Below are positions 51,278 through 62,339 of a stretch of DNA of 64,000 nt, one piece after another; the stretch's first letter is position 1, and each line of letters opens with the position of its first letter. The translations under genes were made by a program, and so were the position numbers. This DNA is from Rhyzopertha dominica (lineage: Eukaryota; Arthropoda; Insecta; Coleoptera; Bostrichidae). The DNA is taken from contig QCXZ01000003.1 in NCBI GenBank assembly GCA_025024175.1, positions 33,690,257 to 33,754,256 on the forward strand. Direction: 5' to 3'. The notes under the pieces are model-generated. The model made no database searches and was not told the origin of the DNA. It saw nothing but the letters and a program-made list of their open reading frames with translations.

Positions 51278-51526
51278 AAGTAAGAATTTAGATGGCAATG
51301 GTCATCTGTTAGCATTACACTGGCATGATGACAAAGCCACTTAGCTGCCTTATGGGATCTACTTCCTAAAAGGAAGTGACCTGTAGCCTGATAAATTGAC
51401 ATGCACCTGCATATTTCAATTTGACAGCAGGCCCCCAACAAGTAGATCCCATAATGACAGCTAGGTGACTTTGTCATCATGTCAGTGTAATGCTGACAGA
51501 TGGCATTGCCACCTAAATTCTTACTT
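51278..51526. mobile_element. 249-bp palindromic MITE-like element
   Basis: Arms of ~88 bp: AAGTAAGAATTTAGATGGCA outward, with GTGTAATGC, ATGATGACAAAG and ATGGGATCTACTT blocks mirrored. The target duplication is unclear. Confidence 0.7.
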
Positions 51527-51580
51527 AAATGAATATTTGTTATAGTTTTAATAAATATATAATATTTTTAATATAATATA

Positions 51581-53078
51581 CAGGGTGGGCCAAGTGAACG
51601 TTTTTCTTTCATAACTCCAGAACTANTGAAAACATGAAAAACTTTTTATATAAAAGTGATCCAGTTTTATATACTGCATATTGTNAAAATATTTTTGAAA
51701 ACAATTCACTTCCGGTTATACCGGAAACGCATACCAACTTCCTNATTTTAAANAGAATACCTCCTATATTTGTACATTTTTGCATTCCTTGTTGAATTCT
51801 AAGGTTATTTTGTATAACATACCATACCAATATGAGACACCTAGAAGACTGCGGTTTGCGCGCTGCGTAAGTTAAGAAAATGGCCATCATTTGCGTCTTC
51901 AAGCAGGTTTATTACTTTTTAAGTTGAAAGTAATACATTAGTTGTCATATGAAATATTTCAAATTGCGATAAGTCAATTTTTTTAATGGAACATGCAACT
52001 TTTTTTACACCGTCGGAGGCAAAATTAAATTATCTTTAATTTGGTATAAGGTTGTCACTATCTATTACTAACAGTTTTGCAACAGTGCGTTTTTTCTGAT
52101 TTTTTAGATTAAAATCGCTTATATCAGGTACGCCTTGATAAGACCTGGGAGGCGACAAAATATCTTCGCTGGCTCCGAAATGTGAGCTTCTGCAACCTTA
52201 AAGTTAATTATCCCATAAAACACTACAGAATATGTTGAAAATACACACTCACGTTTCGGAGCTGTGGGGTGACATTGATCTGCAACCTTCACTACTATCG
52301 CCGTGCACATTGTAGCTTGGCAGCAGTTACATAAGGCGGCAGAAAGAATTCAACAATTAAAGCCGCCCGCGTTGCATGAATCATTTATAGAAACCCTGTA
52401 TTTGAATAAACTGTCCTAAAACTCACCCAGGGCCAGCGCTGACATTTTGCCGCCTCCCAGGTCTTGTCAAGGCGTACCTGATATAAGCGATTTTAATCTA
52501 GAAAATCAGATAAACGCAAATTGTTGCAAAACTATTAGTAATAGATAGTGACAACCTGATATCAAATTAAAGATAATTTAATTTTGCATCCGATGGTGTA
52601 AAAAAAGTAAAAATTTGACTTATCGCAATTTGAAGTATTTCATATGGCAACTGATGTATTACCTTCAATTTAAAAGTAATAAACCTGCTTGAAGACGCAA
52701 ATGATAGGCCATTTTCTTAACTTATGTGGCGCCCAAACTGCAGTCTTCTAGCTGTCTCATATTGGAGGATATTTAAAATGGCGGGGAGCGCTGCAAACGA
52801 CGATTTTTTTGCTATAGCGCTTATTTTCTCGAAAACTGTACACTTTGGAGACCCTAGAATTCAACAACGAATGCAAAAATGTAAAAATATACGAGGTGTT
52901 CTATTTAAAATAATGAAATTGGTAGGAGTTTCTGGTATAACCGGAAAAGAACGGTTTTAAAAATATTTTTACAATATGCAGCATATAAAACTGGATCACT
53001 TTTATATATATTAATTTTTTTTCATATTTTCAATAGTTCTGGAGTTATGGAAGAAATACGTTCACTTGGCCCACCCTG
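51581..53078. mobile_element. 1.5-kb palindromic DNA element with TA target duplication
   Basis: Left end CAGGGTGGGCCAAGTGAACG and right end CGTTCACTTGGCCCACCCTG are perfect inverted repeats, with TA on both sides (51579-51580, 53079-53080). Arms of about 590 and 630 bp pair over nearly the full length, reaching the inner block AGGTACGCCTTGA...AAGACCTGGGAGGCG. The right arm has roughly 80 extra bases near 52780. The open frames are palindrome artefacts; no transposase. Confidence 0.88.
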
Positions 53079-53099
53079 TATACTTTTTTTTGTTAGAAT

Positions 53100-53770
53100 A
53101 ATTTCCATCACCAACATATTAGCTATTATACAATAATTACTTAATTTCATGATGTTTACACTTACAATTTCAAATGTTATATAAGTGTTTATGATCAATT
53201 AATAGCATGATAAAAAAGATATGACTCATTTATAAACACTTATTGACCAGTGTTACTTTATTCAAATATATAAATAAATAGTTTGCATTTAGACTTCAAC
53301 CACCTATACATAGAAAAGAAACCTGAAACCATAAGACAATAACAAGTGTACCTACACTGTACATAGTTACTGAAAATGAGCCCCTGACGACTAAAAGTTC
53401 TACAGTCAGTGTGAGTGGGGGAGTAATAGGATTGAATTTGCAACATGAATGTGAACAAGTTTTACAAATTATTTCTTGTTATTTCTAGTTACAATTTTCA
53501 GACTAGTTATTGGGAAGAATTTGTAAGCTGTAAGCATTCAATATTGGATTATTTTAATAGCGATTGGTGGTGTATTGATAGTTAAGATTTTTCCACAAGA
53601 TTGTAAATATTTCTGCAAAGTAGGGAAGAAATTATATATACCTCTATTATTGATTATTATTGTAATAACTAGTTTTATAAAAAGATATCGACCACGAAAT
53701 TGTATTGATACTGTAAAATACGTTTAATTAATCTATAGATATGGGAAACGTTCTTTCTACCCACTATAAG
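53100..53770. other. AT-rich spacer
   Basis: Nothing supportable; short frames only. Confidence 0.5.
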
Positions 53771-53775
53771 GATGC

Positions 53776-54030
53776 CATAATAATAATAATAATAATAATA
53801 TAATACACCCTTTATTTAGCACTTTGCTATTTACCCAAATAACAAAAATCTTACACTTACAAGATGTAATTAATACCACATACTTTTCAATATACTAACT
53901 GTAAACTTATATACATAATTAACTGAATACTAAATTCTAAACACATTAATACATATTCAAGTATTGTTCCTTCAACCGTTTTTTAAANCCAGTAAAAGCT
54001 GCGATTTCATTATCAAAATAATTTAGTTCT
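53776..54030 (-). mobile_element. 5'-truncated 3' end of a non-LTR retrotransposon with (ATA)n tail
   Basis: On the minus strand the text reads LNYFDNEIAAF...FKKRLKEQYLNMY then a stop, which resembles the extreme C-terminus of Jockey/CR1-like polyproteins. It ends in an ATA/TTA simple repeat (53776-53810), as is common at their 3' ends. Confidence 0.5.
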
Positions 54031-54082
54031 TGGGGGCGGGGGCAATTGCCTCTCTGCCCCCCGTTGGCTACGCCAGTGGTGT
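54030..54082. mobile_element. Transposon terminus fragment (CACTGGCGTAGCC)
   Basis: The minus strand reads CACTGGCGTAGCCAACGGGG followed by C-rich sequence, a common terminal signature of hAT-like elements. The other end is not visible. Confidence 0.35.
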
Positions 54083-54573
54083 GATACTTATACTAGTCCG
54101 GTTGTAAGGTCTATCGCATAATTTAAATTGCCATGTTCGAACTTTCTAGCTGAACATGAATTTCAGTAGGTAGCTTTATCACATTTATATCATGCCATGA
54201 CTTATATAACTTTGGCGTTAAGCGTTGCTTCAAAAACTCAAAATATTTCATTTGTAACAAAATATTTTCTTATGGAGGTGCGCTTTTCTAAGGAGATGAC
54301 TTCCTCTAAAGGACGTATATTTTGAATTTGCCGTTTCCAAGTTATTTAAAAAACAGGCATTTCGGTGTACATGGTAAGCGCAAAAATATCAGATAATTTG
54401 AATTTACGGATTATGAGATATACTTACAACACTAATTTTAATCTATTAGGAAGTGCTGCCACTATGCTATTCTATTCTATTTTCTGCGGTGGTACGATCT
54501 CGCAGATGGGGCGGGGCCTTCTCAAAGAAGTGCAGGTAACCTATAAAGATCTTCAGTCTTAATAAATTGAGAC

Positions 54574-55215
54574 TCAAATTCTCCAAACCTTTTGCCCCTC
54601 CAGCGGTCTGCAGTTGGTAAGGAGGTGAATCGGAATTTTCTCCTCTTCTGAGCAGAACCTACAGGTGCTACTCTCCACTACACCCATATTATATAGGTGT
54701 TTATTGAGCCGGCAGCGTCTCGTAAGGACACCCAACATTAATCGCAATTGAGAACGACTCTGGCTTAAAAGCCATTTACGTTCCTGAGCAGGCGTAGGTC
54801 CAGTGATGAAGGCCTTAGATTGCCTCAGTTCCGGCGCGTCTTCCCAATACAAGTAAAACTGACGACCAAGCCACTTTGTGATTTCGACCCTCTGTCTGCA
54901 TTCTGGAATAGCGATGGAAGGTTGCGATCCGCGATAAGGTGCGGACGCCGCCCTTTTCGCTAATCCATCGGCCCTTTTATTGCATTGAATGCCTGCGTGA
55001 GCAGCCACCCAAATCAAGTTAACCCGATTATGTTGGGCCAACCTTAATAATGTGTTACCACAGTCCAGTAGAATGCCGGAGCGCACTCTAACACAGGTAA
55101 GCGCTCGAAGTGCCGCCTGGCTATCTCAGCAAATGTAGATATGTAATCCGGAACACCCTTTACTGAGGTTCTCATGAGCACATGCCAGGATTGCACAAAT
55201 TTCCGCTTTGAATAC
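54574..55215 (-). pseudogene. RNase H and C-terminal Cys/His region of the non-LTR element
   Basis: The frame contains the RNase H end LIWVAAHAGIQCNKRADGLA (His and Asp of the last active-site block), then helical sequence and a CRFC...HLLTNC finger. Upstream similarity continues to about 55215 in broken frames. The element has no intact polyprotein. Confidence 0.72.
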
Positions 55216-55429
55216 GCTAGGGTACTCTCCTAGTGGCAAACTTAGTTACACCCTTTGTGATGCACCACATACTCCCGCGCCTGTGCCTGTGTCCATTTTA
55301 GACCCATCCGTGTACCAGATGAGCCCTTGTGCTACAAGCATGTTTTCACCATTCAGAAACCACTCCTCTTTATCGGGGATAATGGTTCCGTATGGTGTAT
55401 CAAAACACAGTTGTGTTACTCCTATCTCT

Positions 55430-56650
55430 TGTCATTGAGAGAATAGCTTGGTACAGAGAGCGCCATACGGTGCCCTCCTCCCCCAGATTTCCAATTACCT
55501 AACCCCTGGAATCTAAAGGCCGCTTTCCGGGCTTCATACTCTACCCTTAGGTGTAGAGGTTCCAGTCCCAGAAGCATCTCCACAGATGCAGTAGGTGTCG
55601 TTCTCATGCCGCCGGTTATCATAAGACAGCCCAGTAGTTGAATTTGTCCTAATCCCTTCCTGATATTGTTTCGCTGTAAAGCGCCATCATACCAGGGCGG
55701 CGTAAGTGATGAGATGTCTCACCACAGTTGTGTACAGCCAGTACGCGACCTGTGGTTGAAGTCCCCAATTGTTTGCCCAAAGATGTCTGCACAACGACAG
55801 TGTTGCACACGCCTTTCGATTGATTTCGTTAATACGATATGTCCACGCAGGTTTGGAATCCAGGGTTACACCTAGATACCTCACCGTCGGTACCGGATTC
55901 AATGTTACGTTTTGCAAAAAAGGCCATCGAATGGATCCCTGTTTGCGCTTGTTTGTGAACACTTAAGAGTTCCATCTTTGCCGGATTAACCGACAAGCCT
56001 CTTTGTTCACACCATCTGCGGGTCCTGTTTAGAGCAATTTGCATCAGCTCTGAAACCGGCCCCAGAAATTTACCTGAAATAACAATGCACAGGTCATATG
56101 CATAAGCCTGCGCATAGTATCCATTTTTGTTAGAGTCAACAAGGAGAGACCACAAGAGGGGAGATAATACTCGATCCATTTTACAATGGCTCGATTAGCG
56201 CCCCTGGTTGCTACTGCAGAACAAAGAGCCTCGAATGAAGGATTGTTAAAGGCTCCTTCAATATCCAGAAAGGCAGCTAGAGCCCATTCCTTTGTGGATA
56301 GCGCATCCTCAGCTCGGTAGGTGAGCTGATGGAGTGCTGTTTCCGTAGACATGCCTGATCTGTAGGCATGCTGATTTGGGTGTAGAGGTGTGTCAACCAA
56401 CACCCGATCCCTTAGATAGCGCTCAACCAGCGTTTCATTCGCCTTCAGCAAAAACGAGGTCAGACTGATCGGCGGAAAATCCTTAGGCTGGTCATAGTGA
56501 ACTCGACCAGCTTTTAGTATAAATACAACGCGACATCGCCTCCAGGACATCGGTATATGTACCAAAGCTAATGACGCTTTAATTATGTGATAAAGAGGTC
56601 CTACGATGATATCACCCGCCTCCCTGAAAAGCGCGTGAAAGATACCATCA
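55430..56650 (-). pseudogene. Reverse transcriptase of the minus-strand non-LTR element
   Basis: Visible RT blocks are FPPISLTSFLLK, HAYRSGMSTETALHQ, AAFLDIEGAFNN (first catalytic Asp), VLSPLLWSLLVD, AYAYDLCIVIS, RWCEQRGLSVNPAKME, VRYLGVTLDSK and GGMRTTPTASVEMLLG. The YxDD box reads YAYD, so a catalytic Asp is lost. Several frameshifts split it into frames at 56565-56044, 56179-55829, 55962-55687 and 55622-55422. Confidence 0.78.
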
Positions 56651-57539
56651 GCTCCCGCCGACTTAAATGGGTCAAAGGAGTTGATTGCCTATCTTAGTTT
56701 GTCAAAAATCACGACATCCGAGGCCACGTCCCAGGCTTTCTCAGTCCTGGTTTGGTTGCCACGTTGTCGCCCAAACCAGTATAGGATCCGGGAAAGTGAG
56801 TGTGCAGCAGACACTAGTGCGACGGCTTCAATTTATGCTTAGGAACCATCCGGCAGTCGCAGAGCGCCAACCTTCACCCCACTCTTTCCAAGAACTTTTC
56901 TAAATCTGCAGACAGTTGTAAGCAGTAAGCTGTTCTACGCTGGAGCAAAACTTCTTCCAACAGTCCTTTTCCCTCTTTTTAATGAGACGTTTAAACCTTC
57001 TTTGTATTTCCTTATAAGATTCCCATTCCGTAGGCTCATTTAGTCGCACAGGCCGGTTGAACATTTTACGAGCTTTCCTTCGCAGCGACTCTAATTCACC
57101 GTTCCACCACGGTGTTTTTTTGTTTTACGTAACCCTTTTTAAAGGGCAGTTTTCCTCAAAGCAAGTAATTATGTTCCTGTTAACTTTCCCTTCGCCCCAG
57201 AGGTCTCCCTGGACTCTCGGAGTTTCCACCGAAGCGGCCCGAGGTACAGGGGTGCGAGTTCCAGTTCCCTGGTCCTCTAAATCATTGATTTTTGTTGTAT
57301 TTTGAGGTTCCATATTAGTCCCCCGAGTATCCAGGAAATAAAAGGTTCACCCTACGAGAGCCTGGAGTAGCAGGGTAAGGCTAATATTACAAGGGGTCGC
57401 CTTGTACCCTGAAGGCTCCATTAAAGACACTGCCTCCCCCCAGTGCCACGCAGCCCTCGGCACGAATGGCATTACACCTTTGCTGGGGGGTTGGTCCCTA
57501 ACACACTTATATAATGTACTTCTGAAGACTTGTGTGAAA

Positions 57540-57985
57540 TAAGTATTGCCATCATAACCTAAAAAAATGATAGAATAGACGTATGTTTCTACTTAATTTT
57601 TCGCCATCTAACCCAAATCAGTTCTAAAACTGTTGCACAAATAACGACAGAAACTACAGCATGCGCAGCAAAGTGGCCCTAGGCAAAGTTTGTGTGGCTA
57701 CGGAATGGGCCCGCTCCACACAGCATTTTGCGTATACCTCTATCTACTACCGTGTATTCAGCTAATATATTTTAACTAGCCATGAAACGAATCAACCGTA
57801 ACATATGTGTAAATGTATACCTATAGCCACAATCATAAAATACTAATGTAAACGTGAAACAATAGTTAGAAATTCCTAATATGAATTAAATAATAATTAA
57901 TTCCATTTCGCAATATTTAGTATATTATTATATAACTTTAAAAATATTGGTTATTTTTGCGTTTTGCGTAACGTAGGGCTACCCG
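57540..57985. other. Spacer with possible old repeat pieces
   Basis: No gene. A GC-richer block, GGCCCTAGGCAAAGTTTGTG...GGGCCC at 57670-57720, may be a transposon end. Confidence 0.4.
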
Positions 57986-57989
57986 GAAA

Positions 57990-59595
57990 ACACGTTAAAA
58001 AGGCGGGCCAGTACACTAAATCATAGGTGCATTTGGATTTGTTAGATAAACCTCGCACTTGGTGATACACTCGCTCAATGTAATCTGAAATCCTTTAATG
58101 CCCAGTAGGTTTGGCAATGCCAGTTGTCAGTGCTGGTCTTAGATAGACCTCTGCAGTTGGCTTCGAAACAGGTACATCAATCTTTAGTTGATGGACTTGG
58201 TCCATCCATCCAACAAATAAAATCCAATACTGTAATGTAATATGTAACTCAGCATTCCCTGCTCCTCAGCAGGTTGTGCTTTGTCAGATCATATATATAC
58301 GCTATACAAGGTAATACGCGTATTGCCACCTTCCTCTACACTTGGATTCGTTGATTAGTTAAATAAACCTGGTAATACAATCTCCCACTGCAATTTGAAA
58401 ACCCATTGAATCCTAAGTTTGGCACTGCCAGCTGTCAGTCTAGGCAATGTAAATCATAGCATCTGCAGATAAATTGATCATATTGTTATTGCAACTCGGC
58501 ATCCCCTTTTGCTTGGCGGCCTTGTTTTGTTAGATTACAAAGGTACGCTATACAAAGAAATACATGCTTAGCTATTTTCCTCTGTGCTTGGGTTTGTAAG
58601 CATTTAGTGATACGCTTGCCTAATGTAACTTAGCATTTCCCACTGTCAGATTACAATGATACTCTATACAAGGCAATAAGCGCGTATCCACCTCTGGAAT
58701 TGGACTCATTAGAAAATCGTACCATCTGCTGATTGCCGTTGCTCAATGTAAATTGGAATCCGTTAATGCCCGGTAGGTTTGGCGCTGCCACTTGTCTGTG
58801 CTGGTCTAGGCACGGCAATAACACAACCGTTGCTCTTGGATTCTAAAGATTCATCAATCAACCGAGTATCACCCCATCTACCCATCTAACAGATAAACGC
58901 AACACTTCATTAATGTAACTGTATCCCCTTCTGAACGGTAGTTCTTGCATTGTCGACTCACAATGATACGCTTATACGAGGCGGCAATACATGCGTATGA
59001 CCTTTCTCTGTACTTAATTTGTTACATATACCTACAATTGGGTGATACAATAATTGCTCAAAGCAATTTACAGTCCCTTAATGCCCGGTAGGTCTGACAG
59101 TGCTGGTCTAGACGGGCAACACATGACGTCTGCACTAGGCTTCGAACCAGGTAGATCGACATTTAGTTGATAGCTAGGCCTGTATAGCTTTGTACAGCGT
59201 ATTTTTGTGATCTAATATTGCAAGACCCGCCAGGGAGAAGAGGATACATTAATCAAATGTTGGATTTATCTGAGGGATGGGTGGTCTATTTCTTGAAGCT
59301 AACTGCAGAGGTCATGTACTGCCTGGTGTAATGTATCGGTATCATTGTGATTCTAGTGTCTAACCGGGCGTTACAACATTCCAAAGTACGTAGAGACGTT
59401 GTATTACCAATGTTAGGTTTATCCTATTACCTTGTACAAAGTATCATTGTGATCTGACGATGCACGATTGCACTAGCAGTGTTGAATTTATCTGTGAGAC
59501 CCAGTGTATTAATTAATGGTCAAATTATCTTTTGAAACAGAGTGCGGAGGTCATGTATTACCTGGTATAGACTAGCACTGACAACTTTTTTTACT
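57990..59595. repeat. Foldback satellite: diverged ~310-355-bp tandem units followed by inverted units
   Basis: The marker AATGCCCGGTAGGTTTGGCR (diverged) starts near 58097, 58408, 58764 and 59080. A second marker, ACAATGATACKC, lies near 58652 and 58960. From about 59170 the same unit runs in reverse complement: GTATCATTGTGAT near 59338 and 59448, and GTCATGTAYTGCCTGGTRTA near 59313 and 59552. The region could form a long imperfect hairpin. No coding potential. It resembles a Foldback-type element or an inverted satellite block. Confidence 0.7.
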
Positions 59596-59940
59596 TTTTT
59601 GAGGAGGTGAAACCTTTTGTAGGTAGCCCGCCTTCTGCGTATTTTTTCAGCTTTAGAACTTCTTCCCATACAAGGGCCGTGTATTATATAACAAAATGGA
59701 CCACTGAAGACAATAATTTTCTTTTACCATCGGGTGGGCCCCGCGTATTTGCCATAGGCATGTTTAGTTGTTTTATATAAAAATAGAGATAACTGAATGT
59801 AAAAAAAGCTAGATATATATCACAAAAATATTGCTGCGTTCAAAATTGCAATAGAAGCCATCAAATTACATCTATTATTTGACTAGCACTTATGGCCAGT
59901 AAGCCACATCACTGCTGAAATAATAGTAGTAAGTAAAACA

Positions 59941-60513
59941 GACCAGAGTAAATTTACTATATTTCACCTAAATATTCAGTCCATAAAAAATAAACTTAAT
60001 GAATTAGAAATATTTATTAAAAATGATGTGCCCCCCATAGATATATTTGCGATGAGCGAGCACTGGATGATGGACAACGATAAATATTATTTTAAATTTG
60101 ATGGGTACACACTTGTCCAGGTTTTGCAGAACAACAAAATTCATGGTGGTTCCGGCATCTTCGTCAGAAATGGACTGCCTTTCGAAGAACTTGAAGAGCT
60201 GAAATATAGAAACATACAATGCGATAAAGGGTTGAGCGCAGTTAGATCTAACCAATTAGGATTCTTAGTTGTTAGTTTGTATCGGTCACCATTAAGAAAC
60301 TGCAACACATTTATTACCAGTCTTGAGAAGATTTTGGAGGACATTTCATTAAAATACAAAAACTATGAAGTTGTAACAGCAGGAGATTTCAATGTAAATT
60401 TTGCGCTAAAGATAGAAATGAAAACTAAATTTCTGACAGACTTGTTTGCTTCTTACAACATGAGGCATGAGGCATGGTACCCACACGAGTTACAGCTAGA
60501 AGTGCTACACTGA
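59941..60513 (+). pseudogene. AP-type endonuclease domain of the non-LTR element
   Basis: Motifs in order: FHLNIQSIKNKLNELE (catalytic Asn region), MSEHWMM (catalytic Glu), HGGSGIFVRNGLPF, VVSLYRSP and AGDFNVNF (catalytic Asp/Asn). The SDH end is frameshifted: the ATLIDNIFTN-like stretch is split near 60510. Reading in the same frame extends upstream to about 59941, before the first GTG/ATG. Confidence 0.78.
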
Positions 60514-60989
60514 TATATATTTACCAATGCAAAACGTTATGAGCTTATTGCTATCAGTAGGTCTAAGTTGCAGAATAAAGTGCCTCTTGACACTAAGTGA
60601 TAAGGCGGTACTCTGACAATCGTTTGAAGCTTTTAAATAAGAAAATCGGCTAAACGTAGTGGAACCAATGCATTACGTCTAGTGAGGTAAACGAGTGTTG
60701 GAACCAATTCGTGAAAATAATAATGCTGCGAATGAAAATATGTCCCATGGAAAGAAGGCCTCCACGTAAAAATAGGGGCTGGATTACACAGGAAATAAAA
60801 ACCCTATGTAATATAAAAGGACAGCACGATACATTAAAGGGTAAAACCGATTGGGCTTCATACAAAAATTTTGCGGTTATGTCAGGGACAAGATAAAGAA
60901 AGCAAAATATGTATACAACTCAAAATATATCACTCATTCAAAAAATAAATCAAGAGCAACATGGAATGTGATAACAAAGACAACAGATT

Positions 60990-62016
60990 CCGCGCAATTA
61001 CATTAGAAAACAACTACATGATACATCAGCTGTTGGGTATGATGGTATACCGGTGAAGGTGGTTAGAGCACTTGCTAGTGTCTTATCTGATCCTTTGTCT
61101 CGCATTGGCAACTTGGCAATGTCAGAGAGAATATTTCCAACCAAAATGAAAATTACTACGATAAAGCCTGTACACAAGAAAGGCAATAAGGCAGACATCT
61201 AACTATAGACCTATCGCTTTATTGTCAATATTTTCCAAAATATTTGAGAAAATTTTATTTGCCAGACTAAATGGATTTATGGAAGCCAATAATTTATTAA
61301 CAGTCAAGGCGGATATAGAAATGGCTGGACAGCTACCACGATTTACCAGCTTCTGTCCAGGTTACTGCTATGAATTACAGACAGTAGTAGGAATGTTTCT
61401 AGATTTGTCGAAGGCTTTTGACAGAGTAGACCATAGTATATACTTCTTTCTAAGATGGAACTGATGGGATTTAGAGGTTTTACATTGAAACTTATGGAAT
61501 CGTATTGCGGATGACATGAGCGTAATTATCACGGCACCAGGAAAACATGAACTTCAATTAAAAATTAGAGATAATTTAAACGAATTACATAAGTGGTATG
61601 AATCCAACAACTTAGTACTCAACGTTAATAAAACGAATTTGATGCAATTCTCAGTGTCTAAAACCGAACAACTGGTCGTAGACATGCAAGGGAAATCACT
61701 TACCTCAACAGAAAGCACCATTTTCCTGGGTATAATGCTTGATAGTCTCTGTACCTGGAAACCCCATATAGAATACCTCATTAAGAAAATAGGTCCATTT
61801 AATTATGCTCTCCGCACTGTGGTATCGGAGATCAGCATCCATGTTGGACTAAGCGCCTACATTCCCGTTTACGTTATAGCATCCTGTTCTGGGGAGGTAG
61901 TGTGGAGGTTGAACGTATTTTCGGTCTGCAGAAGGGATGCATACGTAGTGTCTTTAAGTCCTGCAGAAAAATATTCAAAAATTATAAAATACCGTATACG
62001 CCATTTATGTGCTTGA
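60990..62016 (+). pseudogene. Reverse transcriptase of the plus-strand non-LTR element
   Basis: GYDGIPVKVVRAL, HKKGNKADI, a frameshift, then NYRPIALLS-like SIFSKIFEKI, MFLDLSKAFDRVDHS (first catalytic Asp), a deletion, IADDMSVIITAP (the YADD box with Tyr changed), LNELHKWYESNNLVLNVNKT, and FLGIMLDS. The arrangement fits CR1/L2/Jockey-type elements. Confidence 0.75.
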
Positions 62017-62339
62017 GTGCGGTCTTTGCTGGGCCGAATCTAGTAGGTAAACACGAACACGACACTCCTACTGGACGCGGGGCCTAAAGGAGGCAACCTT
62101 AAATTAATTACCTCAAGCAATGACATCCATAATCCAAACAAATGCAGTACACCAAACAGCCAGGATTTATCACGTAATTCCAAATGACATTCGTAATCTA
62201 CCAGTAATAAAATTTCACAAATGCCTAAAAAGTCATCTGCACAAGTTTTGTTTCTATTCTTTAGAGGATTATTTTTAATGTGTCATTTTAACATGTTTAT
62301 TTAATATAATCATATGTGTGCATTGTTCTAATCAGAGAA

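Larger units (their letters stand above)
54470..57500 (-). mobile_element. Internally deleted RNase-H-bearing non-LTR retrotransposon (I/LOA-like)
   Basis: Minus-strand order: GC-rich 5' UTR (57500-57314), the start of an ORF1-like protein at 57313 (MEPQNTTKIN), an abrupt change near 57180 to the pre-RT linker (CPLKRV, TPWWNGELESLRRKARKMF), RT (56650-55430), RNase H (55215-54750), and a terminal Cys/His segment CRFCSEEEKIPIHLLTNC near 54650. It ends around 54470. The endonuclease and most of ORF1 are gone. A C-terminal RNase H points to the I/LOA group rather than Jockey or CR1. Confidence 0.75.
59930..62330 (+). mobile_element. Degraded non-LTR retrotransposon, endonuclease to RT (CR1/Jockey-like)
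   Basis: Plus strand. The apurinic-type endonuclease comes first (about 59940-60570), then a linker (KPWI-like GWITQEIKTLC), RT (60990-62010), and a terminal IPNDIRNLPVIKFHKCLK block near 62190 before a stop at about 62278. No RNase H. Frameshifts and a missing segment between the RT palm blocks (61470-61510) make it dead. Confidence 0.75.

Noticed and set aside
51609..52960. Several 63-97-aa frames
   Set aside because: They lie in the arms of a long palindrome and mirror each other; no transposase motif.
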